Of a stretch of DNA of 64,000 nucleotides, positions 49,917-58,458 are shown piece by piece (position 1 is the first letter of the stretch; every line of letters begins with the position of its first letter). The DNA comes from Rivularia sp. MS3. GTDB lineage: Bacteria; Cyanobacteriota; Cyanobacteriia; Cyanobacteriales; Nostocaceae. The position numbers and the translations under genes were made by a program. The DNA is taken from positions 1 through 64,000 of the forward strand of contig JAHCMI010000049.1 of the NCBI GenBank assembly GCA_019192545.1. The letters run 5' to 3'. The notes beneath the pieces were generated by a model. The model searched no databases, was not told the origin of the DNA, and saw only the letters and a list, made by a program, of their open reading frames with translations.

Positions 49917-50462
49917 TTATCTACTAAGAATAAAAATTTGAGTAAGGAAATATTCGTCTTCACTGTTTACAGCCACCCCAACACCAGTTAAGTTATACTT
50001 TCCCTTAATATTTTTAAGATGTCCGGGACTCTCAATCCAACCTTTTATAGCTTCTGCAACCGGATCGTCATAACCGTAATTAAAAGCTACATTTTCAGAT
50101 GCGCTGTTATAGCGAATAGAAATAGTATCGACTCTTTTAGCAAATCCGTTGTGGCTGAAAGGGACTCGATGTTTTGCCATATTTTGACTATGAATCCTTG
50201 CTTGCTTAGAAATTTTGCTATCTAACTTTAACTTAGGCAGTTTTTTAGCAGCTCGATATTGATTTATCTTCTCAAATATAGACTTTTCTAATTCAGCAGT
50301 TTTTACAGTATTAGATAGTTTAACCGGATGTGTTGGAATTAACAATTCTTCCTTTGCTGTCGGTTCGCTGGTAGACGTATGCCCCGGTACGGGCTTTGTT
50401 GTCATTGCGCTAGCCAGGACAATTGTAGTAAAAGCAATGCCAAGTATAGTTTTTCGACTCAT
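49917..50462 (-). CDS. Exported CAP-domain (SCP/PR-1) protein
   Basis: A 181-residue protein with a signal peptide (about 1-27), a short linker and a CAP domain (about 58-178). The domain has INQYRAAKKLPKLKLD, SHNGFAKR, ASENVAFNYG and the closing WIESPGHLKNI...NLTGVGVAV, so the His/Glu cavity residues are present. Bacterial CAP proteins are extracellular; some bind lipids or polysaccharide, but no catalytic activity is established for this group. It is transcribed on its own. Confidence 0.82.
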   Translation of the reverse strand: MSRKTILGIAFTTIVLASAMTTKPVPGHTSTSEPTAKEELLIPTHPVKLSNTVKTAELEKSIFEKINQYRAAKKLPKLKLDSKISKQARIHSQNMAKHRVPFSHNGFAKRVDTISIRYNSASENVAFNYGYDDPVAEAIKGWIESPGHLKNIKGKYNLTGVGVAVNSEDEYFLTQIFILSR

Positions 50463-50828
50463 GGGCGATTACATAGTTTATAGGCTCTTGAGACGCTAAC
50501 CCAGGTTTTATGGTTTCTTTGTATACCAGTATAAAATTAGGTGTTTTATTATTTAAAGAATCTTTGCATATCCTCTCTTAGCCGTCAAGACTAGCTAATT
50601 AAGGTATTTTTTATATTATTTTTGGGTTAAGCAATCCCAAATTATAAATGAAGACTTTAAAAAGTTTTAATTTATCTGGGCAATTATTCTGACTCAGTAT
50701 CAGAGTTCTAAATTCGTTATCAAAACAAACTTTACTTTTATTACCGATAAATAGTGCAAAATAATACTTTATGTTTCCAAGTAAGAATTTGATAATCCGT
50801 AAAAAATACTTCTGGATAACAAATATCA

Positions 50829-50854
50829 AAACCCGGTTGGTCAAAACCGGGTTT
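50829..50854. terminator. AAACCCGGTT hairpin
   Basis: A perfect 10-bp stem, AAACCCGGTT/AACCGGGTTT, with a 6-nt loop. It lies away from gene ends, so it may be a relic or part of a dispersed hairpin family rather than a working terminator. Confidence 0.5.
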
Positions 50855-50887
50855 AAAACGAACAAATTATTTATAAATCAGTACCTA

Positions 50888-51013
50888 GTGGTCTGTCCCA
50901 TAAAAATTGACGGGTTAGAGCAGGGAGCGGGAGAGCGGGAGAGCGGGAGAGCGGGAGAAGAAAATATTTTTTATATTTACGATATGCCTATCAAAACTAA
51001 TGGGACAGACTAC
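50888..51013. mobile_element. MITE-like element C, 126 bp, TA duplication
   Basis: Inverted ends GTGGTCTGTCCCAT and ATGGGACAGACTAC (13 of 14) are flanked by TA on both sides (50886-50887 and 51014-51015), as expected for IS630/Tc1-type insertion. The inside holds three to four copies of the 9-mer GAGAGCGGG (about 50925-50960) and then AT-rich sequence. No gene is present. Confidence 0.65.
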
Positions 51014-51510
51014 TAGCGTAAATCCTAAAACAGCAACCTATGATTAGTAACAGATAGAAAACTATTTAATCTTGAAGAACAACTGCTTAGATTTCTAGCT
51101 CTCACTGCAATTCAAGTTAACAATAGATAATTACTAAAATTAGATATATTCTTTCATTGCAACATCGATATTTTGTTCATAAATTATCGATATTTATATT
51201 GAAATTAACTCTATATGAAGTAAGTTTTTTATCGTATGTAAAGGCAGATAGATATTATGAGACAACAAGCAAAAATATTCAGTTTATTTTAAATCTTTAG
51301 ACATAAACGAAATTCAATCTTTAGATAGATGTGAGAACAGTTATTAATATTGCGAAACGAATATATTCACACATGAATCAAAATAAATTACATTTAAACT
51401 TTGAAAACAAATAGCCTTAATAGATTATAATTACAACGGAGTTTAAAGTAAAATTTTCAAATTAGCCAAAGATAACTCAAGTAAAAGTTAGTCTTCAGCT
51501 TGATAATTAA

Positions 51511-52272
51511 TTGATGAGTGTATTATTTTCATCCATACCTTATAGTTTTATTTCAACAGCAGCAATTGCCGTCGGGTTAGCTCTAACCCATTTGTATAGT
51601 GGCAAACTGCGCTTTATTCAAGTTCCTCGCAGTCGCTGGTTGAGTGGTGCTGGTGGAGTTTCCGTTGCTTATGTCTTTGTGCATATTTTACCGGAATTAA
51701 GCGAGCATCAAGCAGTTTTTGAGGAAACGCATAAAGGCTTAATTTCTTTCTTTGAACACCACGTTTACCTACTAGCATTATTTGGGCTAACCATATTTTA
51801 TGGTTTAGAAAGAATGGCAAGTGAGTCTCGCGACAATCAAGAAGAAGCTGGAAAAGGAGACGTTACTACACAAGGTGTTTTCTGGGTTCATATTGTTTCT
51901 TTTGCAATTTATAATGCTTTGATTGGCTATTTATTAATGCATCGAGAAGAGCCAGGTATGGACAATATGTTGCTATATAGTTTAGCGATGGCATTGCATT
52001 TTGTAGTCAATGATTTCGGTTTGCGAGAAAATCATAAACACATTTATGACCATATCGGACGCTGGATACTAGCAGCAGCAATTATTGTAGGGTGGGTGAT
52101 AGGTGGAGGTACTCAAATCGGAGAAGCGGCAATAGCTGTTCTTTTTGCTTTTTTAGCAGGTGGAATTGTTCTTAACGTGTTGAAAGAAGAACTTCCAGAA
52201 GAACGAGAAAGCCGTTTTTGGGCTTTTGGATTGGGTGCGCTGATTTATACTGCTTTACTTTTAGCCGTATAA
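51511..52272 (+). CDS. Polytopic membrane protein, distantly ZIP-like
   Basis: A 253-residue protein with seven to eight hydrophobic helices. The segments GVSVAYVFVHILPELSEHQ, HFVVNDFGLRENHKH and FAFLAGGIVLNVLKEELPEE place His, Asp and Glu inside or next to helices, as in ZIP metal transporters, but the arrangement is not the canonical one. I would describe it as a possible metal transporter without specifying the metal. It has no neighbour in an operon; a 398-bp AT-rich spacer follows. Confidence 0.55.
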   Translation: MMSVLFSSIPYSFISTAAIAVGLALTHLYSGKLRFIQVPRSRWLSGAGGVSVAYVFVHILPELSEHQAVFEETHKGLISFFEHHVYLLALFGLTIFYGLERMASESRDNQEEAGKGDVTTQGVFWVHIVSFAIYNALIGYLLMHREEPGMDNMLLYSLAMALHFVVNDFGLRENHKHIYDHIGRWILAAAIIVGWVIGGGTQIGEAAIAVLFAFLAGGIVLNVLKEELPEERESRFWAFGLGALIYTALLLAV

Positions 52273-52670
52273 TTCAATATCAATTTCAATTTATGTTTAC
52301 TAATTTTAATTAGTTTTAATTAAGTTTAATTTCGTATAATTATGTTTAATTATCTATTATTAATAAATAAGAAGTCAAAAAAAATAAAGTTTTTAAGTTA
52401 TAAAAGATTTAAAATATATTTTACTATTTCTCAAGGTATTCTTCATTCTTTCTGAAGATAGATTCTGATATCCATAATAACTATTGCCTTAGCTAGAAGA
52501 TTTTCAAGGCATAAAAGTATAAATTTATATCAAAATCTAAAAAATAATCAATCATTGTATTAACTAGCAATACTAGTTTGTCTTTTCTATTAAAACTGTT
52601 GATATAAACAGAAATATCTAAGTGTATCTGCTAACTAAACTCACTTTATTGCAAAAAGGAAAAGGTATTT
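52273..52670. other. 398-bp AT-rich spacer
   Basis: Starts with TTAATTTCGTATAATTATGTTTAATT-like AT repeats. No hairpin terminator with a clear stem is visible, and no gene. Confidence 0.4.
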
Positions 52671-53300
52671 ATGCTTACAAGTAAGCAGAGAATTAAGTCT
52701 TTGAAAAGAATAGCGAGTGGCTTTGCAATCGCAATTCCTTTTCTCCCTATAGCTGCATTTGCTATTCCAAAACGACCAAATCCAAAACGTAACCCTTGCC
52801 CCAAAATATATTATGAAGAGCCTTACAACAGTAAGATATTAGTACCAGCAGGATGTACTCCTAATGCTGCAACTGCTCGTTGGAAAAAAACTGGACAAGC
52901 TGTCGATCAGTCAATTCAACTACCACCAAGAGTTACTAAAGTAAAACCAATACAACCACCTTTACCGGAAGCTCGTCAGTCTGCTATTGCTATGGTTAAG
53001 CCAATGGCAGATGGTAAAGTAAGTATAACGCTAAAAAACGATACTAATACTCCTATCTCCTACCACGTAGTCTCCCATACTCAAACTAGAATATTACCGG
53101 TAAGGGAAGAAATAATATTACGTGAAATTCCGACTCCTGCAACTATTACCTTAGTGCGAGAAGATGGCGGATTTCTGAATGTAGAGCCGGTTGCTACTGA
53201 AGAAGGTATGCTAACGGTGTCCCTAGACGAAAAACGCAAACCCGATAACAATCAAGGTGTTATCAGAATTCAAGCAGATGGACAGGTCTTTTTGAACTAA
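52671..53300 (+). CDS. Exported protein of unknown function, 209 aa
   Basis: A signal peptide (about residues 1-36, basic then hydrophobic, with AFA before IPKRP) is followed by a Pro/Lys-rich start and one Cys pair. The mature part is beta-rich with SITLKNDTNTPISYHVVSHT, LREIPTPATITLVRED and a VSLDEKRKP end. I know no name for the family; the AGCTPNAATAR stretch resembles other cyanobacterial hypothetical exported proteins. It precedes the tandem paralogue pair on the same strand, 103 bp upstream of the first preferred start (53404), which could indicate co-transcription. Confidence 0.6.
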   Translation: MLTSKQRIKSLKRIASGFAIAIPFLPIAAFAIPKRPNPKRNPCPKIYYEEPYNSKILVPAGCTPNAATARWKKTGQAVDQSIQLPPRVTKVKPIQPPLPEARQSAIAMVKPMADGKVSITLKNDTNTPISYHVVSHTQTRILPVREEIILREIPTPATITLVREDGGFLNVEPVATEEGMLTVSLDEKRKPDNNQGVIRIQADGQVFLN

Positions 53301-53403
53301 TTCAAAAAAAAATACGTGGTGTAATTTAAAGATGAGGAGGAAAATGAACCAAATTAGCAACAAAAAATACAAGTTTTATCTCAATAATAGTAAGGTTGGA
53401 TTA

Positions 53404-54186
53404 ATGAATAAGTTTCGGAAATTTCAGGGTGCAATTGCTTTAGCTTTAATGCTTTTAGTGCTTCCTGCTTGCAGCAACGATGACTCAAATGTTACTGGTG
53501 CAGGTAATGTCACTACTAAGGAAGTCGCGAATAATGCTGCTGCATTAGATGGCAAAACTGTGACAGTAAGAAGCGAGCCAAAAAGTAAAGTAGGTCCGAC
53601 TTCATTTACTGTCAGTGATGAAAAATTCTTTGGCAGCGAACCTATCTTGGTTGTTAACGCTTCTGGACAACCTTTCGTTTTACCGGAAGATGACGATACA
53701 GAAATCCAAGTAACCGGTATAGTTCGCAATTTTGTAATTGCAGATGTTGAGAAAGAATATAGTCTTGATTTAGACGAACAATATTACGTTGAATTTGAAA
53801 ACAAACCAGCAATTATTGCTCAGTCTATGGCATTGTCACCCGATCCAGGTGACATTACCAAAAATCCCGACAAATATTACAACAAAAGACTCGCAGTAGT
53901 AGGAGAAGTAGAAGATATTCAAGACGCTAATACCTTCACTTTAGATGAAGAGAAGCTATTTGGTGCTACCGATTTACTTGTTCTTAATCCCAAACCCAAG
54001 ACAGCTATCAAAGACGATGAGGTAGTAGCGATTACTGGAGTGCTTCGTCCCTTTGTGTTAGCTGAATTTGAAAGAGAATACGATTTAGGTTGGGATTTAC
54101 AGCTGAAGCAGAAGATAGAAGCAGAATATAAAACTAAGCCTGTATTTGTAGCTGATAGCGTTTATCCTTCTGCAATTTCCGATTAA
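53404..54186 (+). CDS. Lipoprotein with two OB-like repeats, paralogue of the next gene
   Basis: About 260 residues. I use ATG 53404 (MNKFRKFQGAIAL) rather than 53332 because it gives a normal lipobox (LVLPAC, Cys23). The rest is two similar halves of about 105 residues, each running from a KTVTV- or RLAVVGEV-type strand through TFTLDEEKLFG- and VLN-type strands to VTGIVRxFVxAxxExEY. This repeat looks like an OB-fold or similar beta domain. The function is unknown. It is followed after 96 bp by a paralogue. Confidence 0.65.
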   Translation: MNKFRKFQGAIALALMLLVLPACSNDDSNVTGAGNVTTKEVANNAAALDGKTVTVRSEPKSKVGPTSFTVSDEKFFGSEPILVVNASGQPFVLPEDDDTEIQVTGIVRNFVIADVEKEYSLDLDEQYYVEFENKPAIIAQSMALSPDPGDITKNPDKYYNKRLAVVGEVEDIQDANTFTLDEEKLFGATDLLVLNPKPKTAIKDDEVVAITGVLRPFVLAEFEREYDLGWDLQLKQKIEAEYKTKPVFVADSVYPSAISD

Positions 54187-54282
54187 CAACAACTGATTAT
54201 TTAAATGTAGGCTGAGATTATTTTTATCTCAGCTTTTTAAATGTTTTCGATTGTCTGCCATCAATTAATATTCAGTGGGAAA

Positions 54283-55095
54283 ATGACCAATCAAACAAAA
54301 AGCCGTTTTCAGTGGAGTCCCAAGATAATTTTTACGATTGCTTTTTTTGGGTTTTTATTCGGACTGTACTTTATATTTACTCGGAAACCAGCCCCAACTC
54401 CAGGATTGATTTCAGTATCCAAAATCGCGAGAGAAAAAGATGATTTGATTGGTAAATTTGTCACCATTAGAAGCAAATATATTGAAAAACTAGGTCCGAC
54501 TTCTTTTGCTATCAGAAAACGGAAGTTCTTTATTAAAAGTAAACCAGTTATTATTATTAATGCATCAGGTAAAGTTTTCGATCTACCTTCTGAAAAAGAT
54601 ACAGAAGTACAAGTAACGGGTACAGTTCGTCAGCTTGATATACCTAAACTCGAAAAAGAATTTAATTTAAGGCTGCAAGATAAAGCTTACGAAGATTATG
54701 AAAAGGCCACTGCTATTGTAGCTCAGCATATTGCTTTAGCACCGGAAGTAAATGATATTGCTGACAAACCAGCAAAATACTATAACCGAAGGTTAGCATT
54801 GACTGGCGAAATAGAAAGCATCAAAAATCCAAAAATGTTTACTTTAGACGAAGATGATTTATTAGGAGAGCAAGATTTATTAGTATTAAATCCTACTCCC
54901 GCAATGGCAGTAAATAACGGGCAGACAGTTGCTGTTACTGGCGTTATACGTCCATTCCTACTTGCCGAACTAGAAAAAGATTATAAATTTACTTGGGACT
55001 CAGGATTAAGGAAAGAAATGGAGTTACAGTACAAAGGAAGACCTGTATTAATTGCAGATACGGTTTATCCTTCTAGAATTTCAACTTTAGATTAA
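54283..55095 (+). CDS. Membrane-anchored paralogue with two OB-like repeats
   Basis: About 270 residues. ATG 54283 (MTNQTKSRFQW) is preferred; the ATG at 54241 adds 14 residues. A single N-terminal transmembrane helix (about 13-33) replaces the lipobox of the preceding gene. The two repeat halves match the neighbour closely (KFVTIRSKYIEKLGPTSFAI and VQVTGTVRQLDIPKLEKEF versus the same positions there). A tandem duplication with a change of membrane anchor is the simplest explanation. The function is unknown; both should face the periplasm. Confidence 0.65.
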   Translation: MTNQTKSRFQWSPKIIFTIAFFGFLFGLYFIFTRKPAPTPGLISVSKIAREKDDLIGKFVTIRSKYIEKLGPTSFAIRKRKFFIKSKPVIIINASGKVFDLPSEKDTEVQVTGTVRQLDIPKLEKEFNLRLQDKAYEDYEKATAIVAQHIALAPEVNDIADKPAKYYNRRLALTGEIESIKNPKMFTLDEDDLLGEQDLLVLNPTPAMAVNNGQTVAVTGVIRPFLLAELEKDYKFTWDSGLRKEMELQYKGRPVLIADTVYPSRISTLD

Positions 55096-55601
55096 CTCAT
55101 ATTATTGTCATATTTATCAAAGTTAATCTTGCTAGAGATTATGTCCTTAAGAAAAGTTAGGAATTATCAAACATCTTCTAAATTGAAAAAAAAATGTAAG
55201 GAACTCTGTTGTGAAAAACAATAGGGTTCTTTATTTATTTAATTAAATAGCACCGATCCACAAATAAACAGATAATATTCTTATCTTCATACTAAGTAAG
55301 TCGGCACAAATAAACCGAACCATATAACGAAATGTAAATTACCCTTAAACCTTTATTGTTACTTGCGGAACAGTTGCGTTGAAGACGGCAGTGTTCGTCT
55401 TGGAGGACATCCTTGCCCTTCCAAATGTACCTCAATAACACAAATTATGCTGTATATAATTAATATTAAGAGATTCGCTAACAGTCAGACTAAATCTAAT
55501 ATATAGAATCGAAAAATTATTAAATTATTAAAATTATAGGTATATAAATCTATTACAATATAAGAAATAACCTTTCTATCTTGTAATTAATTTAAAGAAA
55601 A
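55096..55601. other. 506-bp spacer with GC-rich segment
   Basis: Mostly AT-rich. An exception is about 55360-55432, which is GC-rich and includes the hairpin AAGACG/CGTCTT (55382-55387 with 55396-55401) and GGAGGACATCC. It could be a dispersed repeat or small RNA. No gene is seen. Confidence 0.5.
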
Positions 55602-55934
55602 ATGACAGTTAATACAGAAAATGAAAGTCCATCAGAAACTATCCAAACATTACCTAATGTAGATACAAATGAAATTACGGCTGTTCAAATTGGGCTAGCT
55701 GTAATTCCTGTTGTTTTTGTAATTACTTTAGCTTTTCTTTTTTTCAAACAACTTAAATATCGTAAAGAATTATATACACAAGCTGTTAATCTCAAGCGTT
55801 TATCTTCAATCCCCTGTTATAAATGCCAGTTTTTCAGTAATAATCAACAACTTCCTTGTGCCGTACAACCTGCACTAGTTCTAAGCGAAGAAGCATTCAA
55901 TTGTAGTGATTATAGTTCAAGAAAGAGACGATGA
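55602..55934 (+). CDS. Small membrane protein with four Cys
   Basis: A 110-residue protein with one transmembrane helix (about 29-48) and a cytosolic or lumenal tail with four Cys (Cys72, Cys75, Cys86 and Cys101; motif CYKC...PCAVQP...NCSDY). The CxxC...C...C pattern could bind zinc or an iron-sulfur centre. I do not recognise the family. It is single, with large AT-rich gaps on either side. Confidence 0.6.
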   Translation: MTVNTENESPSETIQTLPNVDTNEITAVQIGLAVIPVVFVITLAFLFFKQLKYRKELYTQAVNLKRLSSIPCYKCQFFSNNQQLPCAVQPALVLSEEAFNCSDYSSRKRR

Positions 55935-56079
55935 AATTGAAGTAAATTTTTAGACAATCAAGCAATTAGCAACAGTATCTCTTAAATTCACTTATAATCT
56001 TTAATAAATATAAATAAACTCACCCATTTCAAACATTTTTTCAATGCTTTACTAAAATAACAGGGTGAGGTATTTCTTT

Positions 56080-56171
56080 TAGGATTTATGCATAAACAAT
56101 AGAAAATATAGAGTTTCTGGTATATTCTATTTTCTAACCCCCATTATAAAAGGGGGTTTGCGTAAATCCTA
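56080..56171. mobile_element. MITE-like element D, 92 bp, TCTTT duplication
   Basis: Ends TAGGATTTATGCATAAAC and its near complement GTTTGCGTAAATCCTA are flanked by TCTTT on both sides (56075-56079 and 56172-56176). The inside has AACCCCC/GGGGGTT and TAGAAAATA-type hairpins. One end-type sequence GCGTAAATCCTA also appears alone at about 51016. Confidence 0.65.
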
Positions 56172-56224
56172 TCTTTATAGCTTGATCGGCATAAATTAAA
56201 TTTCTTGCACTCTTTTGATTCAAT

Positions 56225-56818
56225 CTATTTCTTGTAAAGTTGTTTTCCTGAATCTAGCAAAGAAGCAATTTGTTCGCGACTGTTGATAAATTCATACTGC
56301 TCGTTAAAGCTGTTACTAACAGTTTTTCCAATCACGTAATGACGTACCGGTATATCGGGAGCATTAAGAACAATCCTATCGGACACCCGTACTGTTGTTT
56401 TCGGTGCTGATGAATTTTCTTCTTCAAGACGAGATACCACCCATAGTTCGTTTTCTACAGCATATACATCTTGAATTTCAATATCATAACCAGCAGAAGG
56501 AACTTCAACTTCAACGGTTATAGTACGTTCTTTTTTCTGTACTCCCGGTAAATCAATATCAATATAAGGAACTTTTACAGTTTCTTGTTCCTGTATAACT
56601 ACTACTTTAGGTACCGTTACTGTACGCTCCGTTACTCCAACGTTTACATCGGGGCCTTTGATATCATATTCTGGTAATCTTCCGGGTTCTACGTCTACAT
56701 CTACATCGGGTAAGCGAGCTGCTTGTTCTTTCTCGATTTGGCAAGATGCTAAAGCAACAACAAGCGTAATTAGCGAAAGAGGTAAGATTTTTTTTCGGAT
56801 TAAATGTTGCGATCGCAT
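56225..56818 (-). CDS. Lipoprotein of unknown function, 197 aa
   Basis: The signal peptide ends in VALASC (Cys26), a usable lipobox. The next 100 residues have many valine/acidic/proline units (LPDVDVDVEPGRLPEYD, PKVVVIQEQETVKVPYIDI, RTITVEVEVP) with beta-strand character and low-complexity flavour. The tail (SNSFNEQYEFINSREQIASL) is helical. The family is not recognised. The gene is followed by an AT-rich region with no gene in the same orientation nearby. Confidence 0.6.
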   Translation of the reverse strand: MRSQHLIRKKILPLSLITLVVALASCQIEKEQAARLPDVDVDVEPGRLPEYDIKGPDVNVGVTERTVTVPKVVVIQEQETVKVPYIDIDLPGVQKKERTITVEVEVPSAGYDIEIQDVYAVENELWVVSRLEEENSSAPKTTVRVSDRIVLNAPDIPVRHYVIGKTVSNSFNEQYEFINSREQIASLLDSGKQLYKK

Positions 56819-57374
56819 TTCTATTTAACAAATAAACAACAATGAAAGGCTACGAATCAAAATAAGAATTCTGTTGAAGTAGGATGCGACTCGAACTAAT
56901 TAGACATTAGAATCTTAGCTACACTTATTCAAAATAAAGGTGTCAAAAAAACTTAAACACCTTCGTTTGAAATGAATATATTTTCCAAAAGCTTGCTATT
57001 CAATTTTTACAACGGACAATTACTTGCTAGTATTATTACTTATTTAAAAGCATATTTAAATACTAGCTATGTCAGTAATTATTATGTTTGCTAAATTTGA
57101 CTTTTTTTGCCTCAATCTTAAGCTATACATCCTAATTAACTTCTATCTATCAATTGAAGGATGCTAAATTATTACCATTTTTATTTAAAGTAAGTAGCTT
57201 TATACAAGCAAAGTTTAGTTGAGGGAAAGTATTTATAAGTACATTTATAAAATCAATTTTACCTGCCTTAAGGGCAACGCTTAGCATAGCGCAATCAAAA
57301 ATCAGTTCAAAAGTTTGTTGGTTTCTACGCCTTTCCAACCAACCTAGATTTTCCCTTATCTCCTTTTCTCCATA
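56819..57374. other. 556-bp AT-rich spacer
   Basis: No gene or repeat of note. Minor features are AAACACCTTCG near 56955 and a run of mixed AT motifs. A 62-residue open frame here is not convincing. Confidence 0.4.
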
Positions 57375-57635
57375 TCATCCCTTCTGACTACCCCGATTGG
57401 GATAAAATCTTTCCGGTAATAATCCCCAAGCAGCAGCATCGGCACCCCAGTTACGAAAAATCTTCTGACGTGCAAAAGCATTTGCGAAGCGCCAGTTATA
57501 AATTCGCTTCCATGCCGAACTCCATTTTGCCGTTTCATCCGCTTGCTGTAGAGCGCGAATTTCAGCTTCGAGAGCTTCAGCATGTTTTTGTAATATGGCT
57601 TCTAGTTGTTTAAAGTGTTCTTCTGGAGGTTGCAA
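57375..57635 (-). CDS. Small helical protein, 86 aa, TTG start
   Basis: Only 86 residues, with a likely coiled coil (EEHFKQLEAILQKHAEALEAEIRALQQADE) and an aromatic C-terminal half (YNWRFANAFARQKIFRNWG). The start is TTG at 57633-57635; an in-frame TAA a few codons upstream rules out a longer form. The composition looks protein-like, not like a repeat, so I keep it as a gene. The function is unknown. Confidence 0.45.
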   Translation of the reverse strand: MQPPEEHFKQLEAILQKHAEALEAEIRALQQADETAKWSSAWKRIYNWRFANAFARQKIFRNWGADAAAWGLLPERFYPNRGSQKG

Positions 57636-58458
57636 AATTTTTTATTTACCGTAATTTAGCTTTATCCCTATGGCAGGATGACGAAATCTTATACATTATA
57701 ATCCTCCTTCGGGTATTCAGCAGTAACTTAAAATTGAGGCGATCGCCATGTCGCAGGCAAATAAATATTAGGGCATTACCATAAAATCCTTCGGTAGGCT
57801 TTTGTCAGTTTAGCCTGCCTTTGCTAATATTCTTCCCTAGCTCTCTAAATAATTCCATTAATGAAACCAGATTCCTATATTTTTAGCAATTTATAATTTT
57901 TTTTTAATGCGGATTTTTGAGATTCTGAGTGTAAGATATATCATGATTTTCAGTGCGTTTGATTAAGTATTAAGATTATGTTTAAAGTATGAAATTAAGT
58001 CTACCCATCTTCAGAAAAACAGTAAATTTATTGTTTCCAGGCATTTTTGCATTCCATGAGGCAACTTCCATGTAATATTTATTTTTATGTGTTTGTCAAG
58101 TCATTATTATACGTAAATTAGCAGTGAAATAAGCTATAAAGTGATACAAAGAATGCTTTTAAAGTATTTGTATATTTACTTATTGGCTGGTGACTTTCCC
58201 TTTAATTAAGAACTTAATCAATTCTACTTATTATTTTGGAATGCTAAAAAGAATACCTGGGATGATAAAAACAAATTTTATAAATCCATTTATTGATGAT
58301 ATTTTTTTAAAGAGCTTTGATAATACTTTATGTTAGTTGATTAAAACAAAGAGAGCGATTACTGAGAAAATACAGAAGACTAGTAACAATCAAGGCTGCC
58401 AAGTAAGTCAATCGTGAGTCACAAAGGTGGTCAAATAAGGGGCAGAGGATAAGGATTA
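57636..58458. other. 823-bp spacer upstream of the coiled-coil/DMT gene
   Basis: AT-rich. It includes a HIP1 site (about 57742), TCGGTAGGC hairpin-like fragments and a 28-codon frame from ATG 57989 with a signal-like sequence but no known motif. No other coding frame. Confidence 0.5.

Larger units (their letters stand above)
50463..51510. other. 1.05-kb spacer with IS-like small element
   Basis: Low-coding stretch. It includes an AAACCCGGTT hairpin (50829-50854), the inverted-repeat element C (50888-51013), a lone GCGTAAATCCTA (about 51016-51027, an end of the element D type) and 450 bp of AT-rich sequence before 51511. The open frames here are short, AT-rich and unrecognisable. Confidence 0.6.

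Noticed and set aside
50611-50865. 84-codon minus-strand frame downstream of the CAP gene
   Set aside because: AT-rich and Phe/Ile/Lys-dominated with no motif; it begins within the 50829-50854 hairpin.
57150-57338. 62-codon minus-strand frame
   Set aside because: No recognisable feature, low support and no ribosome-binding site.
57989-58075. 28-codon frame with a signal-like sequence upstream of the coiled-coil/DMT gene
   Set aside because: Considered as a PatX/PatS-type peptide, but it ends without RGSGR or RGTGR.
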